Shown one piece after another: positions 9,277-17,150 of a stretch of 64,000 nucleotides of DNA. This DNA comes from Jeotgalibacillus aurantiacus (GTDB lineage: Bacteria > Bacillota > Bacilli > Bacillales > Jeotgalibacillaceae): assembly GCF_020595125.1 (NCBI RefSeq), contig NZ_JACNMS010000002.1, positions 744,001 to 808,000 on the forward strand, given 5' to 3'. Below the pieces are notes generated by a model. The model saw only the letters and a list, made by a program, of their open reading frames with translations. It ran no database searches and was not told where the DNA came from. The first letter of the stretch is position 1; the number at the start of each line of letters is the position of its first letter. Position numbers and translations under genes: made by a program.

Positions 9277-9311
9277 CTGTACGTGGAAAACAGAGAGTAT
9301 TCCACATACAG
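9277..9311 (+). promoter_or_regulatory. Inverted repeat abutting the aldA ribosome site
   Basis: CTGTACGTGGAA (9277-9288) and TTCCACATACAG (9300-9311) pair over 12 positions with one mismatch, with an 11-nt loop. The 3' arm touches the Shine-Dalgarno GGAGGA and a run of seven T follows. It may end osmC transcription, attenuate aldA, or bind a repressor. Confidence 0.5.
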
Positions 9312-9323
9312 GAGGATTTTTTT

Positions 9324-10769
9324 ATGCAAAAACATAAGCTTTATATTAACGGTGAATACATGGATTCAACAGGCAACGAATGGATTGACATTATTAACCC
9401 GGCAACTGAAGAAGTTATTTCACAAACTCCCAAAAGTACTGAAGAAGATGTTAACAAAGCCATCGAAGCAGCTTTTGAAGCACAGAAGACATGGGAAAAG
9501 GTGCCTTCTAATGAACGTGGACAAATTGTCCGTAAACTGGGAGATAAGCTAAAAGAAAAAAGAGAAACCTTCATCTCGCTTTTAATAGAAGAGCAGGGAA
9601 AACCGAAGGACCAGGCTACTGACGAAGTCGATACTGCTGTTGAGTACTTCTACTACATGTCTGAATGGGCCAGAAGAATCGAAGGTGAAATTCTTCCAAG
9701 TGATCGTCCAAACGAAAATATTATGATTTTCAAAAAACCTATAGGTGTCGTGGCAGGAATCGTACCCTGGAACTTTCCGGTTTTTATTCTTGCCAGAAAG
9801 GTTGCAACCGCATTAATTGCAGGCTGTACGATCGTTTTAAAACCGAGTCAGCAGACACCTAATACAGCGGCAGAATTCACAAAAATTGTTGATTCAATGA
9901 GTGAAATTCCGAAGGGTGTGTATAATTACGTAACCGGTACAGGTTCAACAGTTGGAAACGTTATGGCATCCCATCCAAAGGTTGGTATTGTGACGATGAC
10001 AGGCAGCGTTGGCGCAGGTGTAAAAGTAATGGAAGCTGCATCGAAAAATATTACGAAGGTCAATCTCGAGCTTGGAGGTAAAGCACCCGCCATTGTGACA
10101 GAAAATGCCGACCTTGATCTTGCAGTTAAGCATATCCTCACATCAAGACTGACGAACTCCGGTCAGGCATGTACGAATGCAGAACGTATTTACGTACAGG
10201 AATCCGTTGCTGAAGCATTCACGGCAAAAATGAAGGAAGCCATGGCCAATGCCAAGGCTGGTAATCCAGCAGAAGAATCAGACCTTGACCTCGGACCACT
10301 CGTCAGCAAAGACCGACTGGATGAAGTACATGAGATGGTAGAAAAGGCGATTCAAGAAGGTGCCCAAGTGCTGACTGGTGGTAAACCTCTTGACCGTGAT
10401 AAAGGATTTTTCTATCCCCCGACGCTTTTGACAAATGTAAAACATGATCATTCCATTATTAAGGAAGAAGTATTTGGTCCCGTTCTGCCAATCGTCACTT
10501 ATAAAACGCTTGATGAGGCGATTGAAATGGGTAACGATACTGACTATGGACTTTCCTCATCCGTTTACACAGAGAACTACCATGAAGCGATGAGAGTCAT
10601 TAACGGCTTGAAGTTTGGTGAAACATTTGTTAACCGTGAAAACTTTGAAGCCATTCAGGGTTACCATGCGGGGATTAGAAAATCTGGATTAGGCGGTGCA
10701 GATGGAAAGCACGGTCTGGAGGATTTCCTGATCACGCATGTTGCTTACATGCAGTATAAAACCGAATAA
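9324..10769 (+). CDS. aldA: AldA-type aldehyde dehydrogenase (lactaldehyde/glycolaldehyde)
   Basis: This NAD-dependent aldehyde dehydrogenase oxidises small aldehydes to acids in the cytosol. In E. coli the AldA group works on L-lactaldehyde and glycolaldehyde. The 481 residues have the oxyanion asparagine N150 in VPWNFP, catalytic base E249 in LELGGKAPA, nucleophile C283 in SGQACTNAERIY, and the AldA signature near the C-terminus, FGETFVNRENFEA and GGADGKHGLEDFL. The start has GGAGGA at 8 nt. It stands alone between OsmC and a terminator, so no sugar pathway can be inferred from neighbours; an aldehyde-stress role beside OsmC is possible. Confidence 0.9.
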   Translation: MQKHKLYINGEYMDSTGNEWIDIINPATEEVISQTPKSTEEDVNKAIEAAFEAQKTWEKVPSNERGQIVRKLGDKLKEKRETFISLLIEEQGKPKDQATDEVDTAVEYFYYMSEWARRIEGEILPSDRPNENIMIFKKPIGVVAGIVPWNFPVFILARKVATALIAGCTIVLKPSQQTPNTAAEFTKIVDSMSEIPKGVYNYVTGTGSTVGNVMASHPKVGIVTMTGSVGAGVKVMEAASKNITKVNLELGGKAPAIVTENADLDLAVKHILTSRLTNSGQACTNAERIYVQESVAEAFTAKMKEAMANAKAGNPAEESDLDLGPLVSKDRLDEVHEMVEKAIQEGAQVLTGGKPLDRDKGFFYPPTLLTNVKHDHSIIKEEVFGPVLPIVTYKTLDEAIEMGNDTDYGLSSSVYTENYHEAMRVINGLKFGETFVNRENFEAIQGYHAGIRKSGLGGADGKHGLEDFLITHVAYMQYKTE

Positions 10770-10776
10770 TGTAATC

Positions 10777-10816
10777 ATTACCGCACTGAAGTCATGCCAG
10801 TGCGGTAATTTTTTCT
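10777..10816 (+). terminator. Terminator of aldA
   Basis: ATTACCGCACTG pairs with CAGTGCGGTAAT, followed by TTTTTTCT. Confidence 0.9.
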
Positions 10817-10886
10817 CTAAAAAATGGTTTCCCTCTTGTTAAAATGGGAATAGATTACTATTACTTTATTCAGGGAGGTCGTAATC

Positions 10887-10988
10887 ATGGGAGAAGAAAA
10901 TGTTGTATATACGAAATCAGATATTTTAACAGGTCTGGCAGGCACCGGCGTGATTACTGCAATACTATTATTTCTGACAAATATTTAA
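10887..10988 (+). CDS. Small hydrophobic protein, 33 codons
   Basis: A short frame starts at an ATG with GGGAGG 7 nt upstream and encodes 33 residues: a polar head (MGEENVVYTKSD) then one hydrophobic segment (ILTGLAGTGVITAILLFLTN). It lies between two terminators, the aldA one and one at 11013, as expected for an independent small gene. The predicted product is a single-span membrane peptide. I do not recognise a family. Confidence 0.5.
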   Translation: MGEENVVYTKSDILTGLAGTGVITAILLFLTNI

Positions 10989-11012
10989 CAGCTATCATAA
11001 TACTTATTCATT

Positions 11013-11047
11013 AACGGTTTCAGCTATCGCAGCTGGAACCGTTTTGC
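11013..11047 (+). terminator. Terminator after the 33-codon gene
   Basis: AACGGTTTCAGCT pairs with AGCTGGAACCGTTTT (one mismatch) with a short T run. Confidence 0.75.
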
Positions 11048-11080
11048 TTTCTAAAAATGAGTTTGGCGGAGCTTAATTCG

Positions 11081-11109
11081 TTTACAGAATCGCTTTCCCG
11101 TGATAAATT
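11081..11109 (+). promoter_or_regulatory. Possible sigma-A promoter of the YeeE/YedE gene
   Basis: TTTACA (11081-11086) and TAAATT (11104-11109) are separated by 17 nt and lie 38 nt before the start codon. It is a match by eye only. Confidence 0.4.
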
Positions 11110-11146
11110 TATTCCCGATAAAACCAATTGGAAATGAGGGATTCAA

Positions 11147-12400
11147 ATGACTCAGCAAACACAGGAAATACCTAAGGGCTGGATACCGGGGCGAACAACC
11201 GTCGTTACCAATTTGTCACCCATACAGAAACCTCAGGTCATACTTGGCATTATTGCCGCTGTTGCGTTATTCACATGGATTATCACAACGACTAACATGA
11301 CGCAGGGCGTGCTGTTCATGATCGGATTGGCGCTGGGTCTGACCCTTTTGTACGCACGATTCGGATTCACCTCAGCTTTCAGACGTCTGATGGCTGTTGG
11401 AAACGTGCAGGGATTACAGGCACACATGGTGATGCTGGCCGTAGCATCCACACTTTTTGCCATTATCTTAAGTACCGGATTCAGTTTTACCGGAGTTGAT
11501 CCTCAAGGGTACGTTTCCCCTGTAGGAATCAGTGTTATTTTCGGTTCATTCATATTTGGAATCGGGATGCAGCTTGGTAGCGGCTGTGCATCAGGAACGC
11601 TGTACTCAGTTGGAGGCGGTCAGTCCTCCATGCTGCTGACACTAATCAGCTTTATCGCAGGATCTGTTCTCGGTGCCTATCACTTCACCTTTTGGATGGA
11701 AGAGACATGGGCATTACCGCCAATTTCACTGGCAGAATCAACAGGTCTTGGATTTTTTGGCGCATGGGCTGTTCAAATGGCGCTGTTTGGTATCATTTAT
11801 TATGTACTCGTGCTCATCGCACGCAAAAAAAATCCACCTATGATGAAGCCATTACCAACAACGACAGGCCTAAAGAAAGTGTTCAGAGGATCATGGCCGC
11901 TGTTAACAGCTGCTATCGTGCTCGCTGTATTAAATGCATTAACATTAACAGTCCGAGGTAACCCATGGGGTATTACTTCCGCATTTGCACTTTGGGGATC
12001 AAAAGGACTCGAGGCAGTAGGTGTAGACGTCTCACAGTGGGGCTACTGGCAGGCAAATGCAGCTCAGCTTGCGAACCCGATACTTGCAGATTCAACAAGC
12101 GTTATGAACTTCGGGATTATTCTTGGAGCCTTTATCGCCGCAACAGCAACCGGATCTTTCAAACCGGGAAAAATCAAGCCCGGTATCGCAATGAGTTCTA
12201 TTATTGGCGGTTTACTGATGGGTTACGGCTCACGCCTTGCATTCGGCTGTAACATCGGAGCCTACTTTGGCGGAATCGCCTCATTCAGCCTTCACGGCTG
12301 GGTATGGGCAATCATGGCCATGCTCGGAACCGGCCTCGCCCTATTCATCCGGCCACTATTCGGCCTGAAAAACCCAAAACCAAAAGATTCGATCTGTTAA
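11147..12400 (+). CDS. YeeE/YedE-family (sulfur-compound) membrane transporter
   Basis: This 417-residue polytopic protein has about ten hydrophobic segments arranged as two related halves. Each half carries a conserved cysteine motif, GMQLGSGCASGTLYS in the first and LAFGCNIGAYFGG in the second. These are the hallmark of the YeeE/YedE (TsuA) family, where characterised members import thiosulfate through such cysteines; many relatives carry other sulfur or selenium compounds. No TusA-like (sulfur carrier) or rhodanese gene lies beside it, so the substrate is open. The start follows GAGGG. Confidence 0.88.
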   Translation: MTQQTQEIPKGWIPGRTTVVTNLSPIQKPQVILGIIAAVALFTWIITTTNMTQGVLFMIGLALGLTLLYARFGFTSAFRRLMAVGNVQGLQAHMVMLAVASTLFAIILSTGFSFTGVDPQGYVSPVGISVIFGSFIFGIGMQLGSGCASGTLYSVGGGQSSMLLTLISFIAGSVLGAYHFTFWMEETWALPPISLAESTGLGFFGAWAVQMALFGIIYYVLVLIARKKNPPMMKPLPTTTGLKKVFRGSWPLLTAAIVLAVLNALTLTVRGNPWGITSAFALWGSKGLEAVGVDVSQWGYWQANAAQLANPILADSTSVMNFGIILGAFIAATATGSFKPGKIKPGIAMSSIIGGLLMGYGSRLAFGCNIGAYFGGIASFSLHGWVWAIMAMLGTGLALFIRPLFGLKNPKPKDSIC

Positions 12401-12439
12401 TTATCTTGATTATGATTAAAGTGTACTTACTTTAAATCA

Positions 12440-12472
12440 GAAAAAAATAAGTTCTGTGAAACCTCTCAGAAC
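12440..12472 (-). terminator. Terminator on the minus strand below element B
   Basis: Read on the minus strand, AGTTCTG pairs with CAGAACT and is followed by TATTTTTTT. It can end transcripts coming from the EAL gene through the palindromic element. Confidence 0.6.
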
Positions 12473-12499
12473 TCACCAATTTATAAAAAAAGTCAAAAA

Positions 12500-12612
12500 G
12501 GGCCGTAGCGCATCCGAAGACTCCTGTGGCGGAAAGGGTCAGGTGAAACCGATGTGCAGAGCACAGCGGGTTCACCGCCCGGCCACGGAAAGCGTAGGAT
12601 GCGCTACGGCCC
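12500..12612 (+). repeat. Palindromic element copy B (subfamily II, no insert)
   Basis: This is the cleanest simple copy. The end arms GGGCCGTAGCGCATCC (12500-12515) and GGATGCGCTACGGCCC (12597-12612) are perfectly complementary. The core is ACTCCTGTGGCGGAAAGGGT, then a hairpin GGTGAAACC...GGGTTCACC topped by TGTGC/GCACA, then CCCGGCCACGGAAAGCG. It starts after an A run, ends with CGATTTATTT, and lies between convergent genes, 3 nt from the EAL gene's stop codon. Confidence 0.9.
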
Positions 12613-12615
12613 GAT

Positions 12616-14469
12616 TTATTTCCTTCTCGTAATCGAATAAAACGAAGCCCGCTTATAATTATCGATCCAGCCATTAATCTCATCCGGCGGCAAAGGCCTG
12701 CTGAGCAGATACCCCTGAAACCTCTTACAGCCAAGCTCGTTCAAAAGCGCCCACTGCTCTATTGTTTCCAACCCTTCAGCAATCACGCTAATATCAAGGT
12801 TTTCCGCAAGATCAATGATTGTTTTCACGATGGCCATGCTTTTATGGTTCGTCGTTAACCGCCTTATAAACTCTTTATCAATCTTAATTTCTTTTATCGG
12901 ATATTCCTGTAAATACACAAAAGCAGAAAACCCTGTGCCAAAATCATCAACTGATAGCTGAATGCCCATGTCATCAAACAGCTTCAACCGTTCAATCACA
13001 AGGTCCTCTTCCTCCATTGCCACTGATTCTGTTATTTCCAGACAGAGTCTTTCAGGCGGAATATGATATTGCAACAGCCCTTCATTAATAATGGCAGGAA
13101 GCCTTTGATGGAGAAACTGCCTCGGCGATATATTAATCGACATCGTCACCTGATCCATACCGTTATCATGGAATTTTTTCAACTCTTTAATCGACTCTTT
13201 TATGACCCACTCACCAAGCGGAATGATAAATCCTGTTGATTCCGCCAGAGGGATAAATACTCCGGGTGGCACCAGACCAATCTCAGGGTGATTCCACCGG
13301 ATCAGTGATTCAAATCCCGTTATCTCCCCTTCTTCCCCTTCAACCTGAGGCTGAAAATATAAAATAAACTGGTTCAGATCAAGCCCTTTTCTTAAATCCA
13401 TTTCAATGGCAAAATGATCCTTGCTTGATTCCTTCATCTCTTCCGTAAACCATGTCACAGAGCTCCTGGCCGATCTCATCTTTCCTCTGTTAAGGGCAAT
13501 CTGAGCACTCTGCAGAAGTTCTTTTGCCGGGTTTTCACCATGAAAGTGGCGGCTGACACCTGCGCTGAATGTTGCGGTCACATCATAGCCGGTTACCAGA
13601 AACGGCGGACTCATCAAAAAAAGAATATTTTTCAGCCTGTTTTCCACGTCTGCTTCATCAAGAAACAGCGCAAAATGATCATGGTCTGCCCGTGCAACTG
13701 TTTCGTTGCTTTTTAACACCCTGTTAAAACGGCCTGCAATTTCTTTAATAATCTGATCTCCCCCATCGTATCCCAACGCATCAATAATTTGATCCACCTG
13801 ATCCACCTGGAGATAACATAAGACAGGGTTTTCGGCACGATGAATCGATCCGTTTACTTCGCTGTAAAACAAATTCAAATTTGGCAGTCCAGTCAGCTGA
13901 TCATAGTAGGCGAGATATTCCAGCTTTTTCTCCATTTCCTGCTGCTGCAGACTGTCCAGAAGAAAACCGACAAGATCTGAAAACGTCCCGGCAAGCGATT
14001 CCTCAAGCCTGGTCCAGCTGCGGGCTATAGAGGATTCACAGCAAACCACACCCGCCACACCATTGGCTAAAACGATTGGAGCATCAATCATGGACTGTAT
14101 ATTGCCAGCCTTAGAGAAATAATCAGGATACAATTCCTTCACGCGCTCATCGTTCGATACATCTGAAATCGCGATCACTCTAGTTCCTTTCAAAAGAGTA
14201 AAATAGGCAGGAAACTGATGCTTGTGCAATCGCTCTCCACTCGTATGCATCCCATTATGCTGCTGATATACATTAAGGGCAGTTAACGAAGGCTGCTCAT
14301 CATCAAACAGCCAGACCCCGATCCGCTCACACTGAATCATTTCAGCAATGCCTTCACATAGCTGTTCGATCGTATGCTGTAATTCAACGGAAGAAATTTT
14401 CTTTGATTTTGCAAGCTGGAATAGCTTTTGCTGCTGAAGACTAAAGGATGAATTCGAATCTTTGGACAT
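12616..14469 (-). CDS. GAF-GGDEF-EAL protein with degenerate GGDEF
   Basis: This 617-residue cytosolic protein has a GAF-like sensory region (about 15-170), a GGDEF-type domain (about 185-340) and a C-terminal EAL phosphodiesterase domain (about 355-600). The cyclase signature reads ADHDHF in place of GGDEF, so cyclic-di-GMP synthesis is very unlikely. The EAL domain keeps the catalytic set: E of FESLIRW, N of NISPRQF, E of LEITES, DD of VDDFGTG, K of IKIDKEF, E of IAEGLE and Q of FQGYLLSRPLP. It should therefore hydrolyse cyclic-di-GMP. ATG 14469 is chosen with AAGGTG upstream; a GTG nine bases earlier overlaps that site. Confidence 0.9.
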   Translation of the reverse strand: MSKDSNSSFSLQQQKLFQLAKSKKISSVELQHTIEQLCEGIAEMIQCERIGVWLFDDEQPSLTALNVYQQHNGMHTSGERLHKHQFPAYFTLLKGTRVIAISDVSNDERVKELYPDYFSKAGNIQSMIDAPIVLANGVAGVVCCESSIARSWTRLEESLAGTFSDLVGFLLDSLQQQEMEKKLEYLAYYDQLTGLPNLNLFYSEVNGSIHRAENPVLCYLQVDQVDQIIDALGYDGGDQIIKEIAGRFNRVLKSNETVARADHDHFALFLDEADVENRLKNILFLMSPPFLVTGYDVTATFSAGVSRHFHGENPAKELLQSAQIALNRGKMRSARSSVTWFTEEMKESSKDHFAIEMDLRKGLDLNQFILYFQPQVEGEEGEITGFESLIRWNHPEIGLVPPGVFIPLAESTGFIIPLGEWVIKESIKELKKFHDNGMDQVTMSINISPRQFLHQRLPAIINEGLLQYHIPPERLCLEITESVAMEEEDLVIERLKLFDDMGIQLSVDDFGTGFSAFVYLQEYPIKEIKIDKEFIRRLTTNHKSMAIVKTIIDLAENLDISVIAEGLETIEQWALLNELGCKRFQGYLLSRPLPPDEINGWIDNYKRASFYSITRRK

Positions 14470-14665
14470 GACGTTCACCTTCTTAATGTAAAATGCTTCA
14501 TTATGTTCATAAACAAAGCAGAAAGACCCGTTTCTTTTTATATATATAAAACTATTTTACCACACACCTTATAAAAAACAGCCTGTCTGAAAGATTTTTT
14601 ATTAGCAGGAAGCTTACTCTGATAAAATGAAAGCGTTATCAACTATACAGAGGGAAGTGGATTAA

Positions 14666-15484
14666 ATGAAGCAAGAAAATGCCTATACTGATTTCAAGCA
14701 TTCGATGACCTATTCTGAGTACTTATCACTCGATCAGGTTCTCGGTGCTCAAAAAAGGTTGTCCAGCCATCACGATGAAATGCTATTTATCGTGATCCAT
14801 CAGGTGAGCGAGCTCTGGATGAAATTGATTCTGCATGAACTGAGAGCTGCCTGCCAATCGATCGGGACCAATTCTTTTGAAGCAGCCTTTAAACAGCTGG
14901 CACGCGTGTCCAAAATCCAGAACCAGATTATTCAGGCCTGGGACGTGCTGGCAACAATGACTCCATCTGAATACATTGAATTTCGGGATACGCTTGGTAA
15001 AGCCTCCGGATTCCAATCCTTTCAGTACAGGCAAATCGAGTTTCTGCTCGGACACAAAACACCGCACGTTTTAAAAATCTATGAAAAGGATCAGGAGCTG
15101 CTTGAGGTTCTGACGCAAGCCCACAGCACGAAAAGTATTTACGATCTGGCTATTGAAAAACTCGCAGAAGCCGGCTTTACCATTGATCCTCAAGTCCTCT
15201 CACGCGATGTCAGACAGTCATATGAATCGAATGAAAGTGTCAAACAGGCATGGATGAATGTGTACAAGAACAAAGAAGCGCACTGGACGCTGTATCAGCT
15301 GGCTGAAAAACTCGTAGATATTGAGGACTGCCTTCAGCAGTGGCGTTTCCGTCATATGAAGACAGTGGAACGGATTATTGGTTTTAAAACGGGGACCGGG
15401 GGATCGTCAGGTGTAAATTATTTAAAAAGCGTCCTTGAACAATCCTTTTTCCCGGAATTATGGGAATTGAGAACGGAATTATAG
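14666..15484 (+). CDS. kynA: Tryptophan 2,3-dioxygenase
   Basis: This heme enzyme opens the indole ring of L-tryptophan with O2 to N-formylkynurenine, the first step of the kynurenine pathway. The 272 residues match the bacterial TDO length. Seen are the distal histidine H45 in [12 protein letters not shown], the substrate-binding arginine R107 in [14 protein letters not shown], the proximal heme ligand H230 in [14 protein letters not shown], and [11 protein letters not shown] that closes the site. The start follows GAGGGAAG. Kynurenine formamidase and kynureninase genes, usually beside it, are not in the window. Confidence 0.94.
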   Translation: MKQENAYTDFKHSMTYSEYLSLDQVLGAQKRLSSHHDEMLFIVIHQVSELWMKLILHELRAACQSIGTNSFEAAFKQLARVSKIQNQIIQAWDVLATMTPSEYIEFRDTLGKASGFQSFQYRQIEFLLGHKTPHVLKIYEKDQELLEVLTQAHSTKSIYDLAIEKLAEAGFTIDPQVLSRDVRQSYESNESVKQAWMNVYKNKEAHWTLYQLAEKLVDIEDCLQQWRFRHMKTVERIIGFKTGTGGSSGVNYLKSVLEQSFFPELWELRTEL

Positions 15485-15517
15485 CCTAAGCCACACATAT
15501 CCTGAAAAATAAAAATA

Positions 15518-15542
15518 GGCTGTCCAAAAAATTGGACAGCCT
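15518..15542. terminator. Bidirectional terminator between kynA and a small minus-strand gene
   Basis: GGCTGTCCAA and TTGGACAGCC form a perfect 10-bp stem with a short A-rich loop. On the minus strand it is followed by TATTTTTATTTTT, so it is a strong terminator for the 26-codon frame; on the plus strand the tail is poor. Confidence 0.8.
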
Positions 15543-15544
15543 GC

Positions 15545-15625
15545 TCAAGCCGCTTTTGCCGTAGTTGAATTAAGAAAGTTTTTAAACCACCACTTCTCAA
15601 AGTGGGTGTTCGCAAAAGCCTTCAT
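15545..15625 (-). CDS. Candidate 26-residue small protein with ideal ribosome site
   Basis: A minus-strand frame of 26 codons begins at an ATG 6 nt after a perfect AAGGAGG. It stops immediately before a strong terminator with a T-rich tail, so it has the layout of a complete gene. The peptide is aromatic and basic at the front (MKAFANTHFEKWWFKNFL) and ends STTAKAA. It has no secretion signal or cysteine, and part of its message can fold around CACTTTGAGAAGTGG. I do not recognise it; it may be a regulatory or amphipathic peptide. Confidence 0.55.
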   Translation of the reverse strand: MKAFANTHFEKWWFKNFLNSTTAKAA

Positions 15626-15834
15626 GTGCGTCCTCCTTGTCAAGATGACAGAGGCATAACAATCCCGCTTTTATTTAAAACTCCCTGTTACAGCTCAAAG
15701 GTTAAAACTTACTTAGAACTTACGCACAATGCAGCCTGAATTGAATCATAGCGCAGTTTACTCAAAAGTTCAATTGTTAAGCCTGCATAACAATATGTTA
15801 TGATACTTGAGACAAATTATGTACTGGAGTTTAA

Positions 15835-17109
15835 ATGATGGATGTTCTAACAAAAGATTTACTCGTCAACTTTTTACTCATGATTTTACCTTTACTGTTT
15901 ATTCAGATCGTCTATTTTTATTCATACAGACAACGGCTCGAGAGCAGCAAAGAATGGCTCGCTGCACTGTTTCCGGCAGTATCAATTGTTTTGTGTATGC
16001 TTTTTCCCTTCTCTGTAAATGAGGGTTTCCTTTGGGATTTAAGAGGCGTTCCTCTCATTCTCGGTGCTTTATACGGCGGTTACCGTATGGCTTTTTTTCT
16101 CATTGGTGTCATGCTGATCACACGTATGATGATTGGCGGGGATGGCGTCCTGGTCATTAGTTATACACTGCTTTTAATGTCCATTCTTTTACCCGTTTCC
16201 ATTAAATTTTTCAAAAACGCACCTCTTCTTGTCAAGGCAATGGTTTCCTGTGGACTGGTCACTGCTTTTGTTTTATCAAATGCGTTTTTGGCTTATCTTC
16301 TTTTTGGTGTCCAAATGGATCTTTTCATCTGGGCGGAATATATTTTCATCAATGTCACAGGGATGTTACTAGCCATTATTTTATGGGAAATCATCAGAAC
16401 CAATTTTGTTATTCTAAATGACCTGATAAAAGCTGAAAAATTAGCTGTTGTCAGTCATTTAGCCGCCAGCATCTCACATGAAGTAAGAAATCCTTTAACA
16501 GTCAGTAAAGGGTTTATTCAAATGGCTATTCAGCAGGAAAAAGACCATCCTAAAACCGATGAATACCTTTCTACTGCCTTAAAGGAAATTGATCATGCCA
16601 GTGAAATTATTAATGATTATCTGACATTTGCAAAACCTGCTCCGGAACAGCAAAAAGATCTTGTGATTATAGAAGAAATCAATCAGAGTATCAACGTCAT
16701 GAAGCCACTTGCAAATATGAACAAGGTTGTGATCCACCCGGTACTCAACTTGCCGGCAGATCAGATGGTGAAAACAGAACCCAAAAAATTCAAACAGTGC
16801 ATGATCAACATTATAAAAAATGCAATTGAAGCCATGCCGGATGGCGGAAACCTTTATATTAGATGCGGAATCGAATCAAACTGTATTGTCATCAGCATAC
16901 AGGATGAGGGGCTGGGTATGAAAAAAGAAGAACTTAACAGGCTTGGAGAGCCGTATTTTTCAACTAAAAATAAAGGAACAGGACTTGGCCTTATGGTTTC
17001 ATACAGTATTATCCGCGCACTGAATGGACATATCGATGTATCCAGTGAACCTGGTAAAGGAACGATATTCACAGTAAAGATTCCAGTTGAAAACAATTCA
17101 CTGCAATAA
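15835..17109 (+). CDS. KinB-like membrane sensor histidine kinase
   Basis: This 424-residue kinase has an N-terminal 5TM-LYT sensor (about 10-190, with DLRGVPLILGALYGG and the MMIGGDG turn), a HisKA domain with H215 in SISHEVRNPLTVSKGF, and HATPase motifs NIIKNAIEAM, DEGLGM and KGTGLGLMVSY. That layout is that of KinB, the sporulation phosphorelay kinase whose membrane part senses signals with accessory lipoproteins. No kbaA-like partner or response regulator is adjacent. ATG codons at 15835 and 15838 are both possible after CTGGAG. The call of sporulation kinase is by family resemblance. Confidence 0.87.
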   Translation: MMDVLTKDLLVNFLLMILPLLFIQIVYFYSYRQRLESSKEWLAALFPAVSIVLCMLFPFSVNEGFLWDLRGVPLILGALYGGYRMAFFLIGVMLITRMMIGGDGVLVISYTLLLMSILLPVSIKFFKNAPLLVKAMVSCGLVTAFVLSNAFLAYLLFGVQMDLFIWAEYIFINVTGMLLAIILWEIIRTNFVILNDLIKAEKLAVVSHLAASISHEVRNPLTVSKGFIQMAIQQEKDHPKTDEYLSTALKEIDHASEIINDYLTFAKPAPEQQKDLVIIEEINQSINVMKPLANMNKVVIHPVLNLPADQMVKTEPKKFKQCMINIIKNAIEAMPDGGNLYIRCGIESNCIVISIQDEGLGMKKEELNRLGEPYFSTKNKGTGLGLMVSYSIIRALNGHIDVSSEPGKGTIFTVKIPVENNSLQ

Positions 17110-17110
17110 A

Positions 17111-17150
17111 TAAAGAAAAACCCGTCTAAATTGAACGGGTTTTTCTTTAT
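17111..17150. terminator. Bidirectional terminator between convergent genes
   Basis: TAAAGAAAAACCCGT and ACGGGTTTTTCTTTA form a long perfect stem with flanking A and T runs. The minus-strand oxidoreductase gene stops inside its right arm. Confidence 0.92.

Noticed and set aside
12432-12734. Minus-strand open frame of 100 codons running through element copy B into the EAL gene
   Set aside because: It follows the repeat sequence and another gene's frame, has no ribosome site, and the same pseudo-protein pattern recurs wherever the element occurs.
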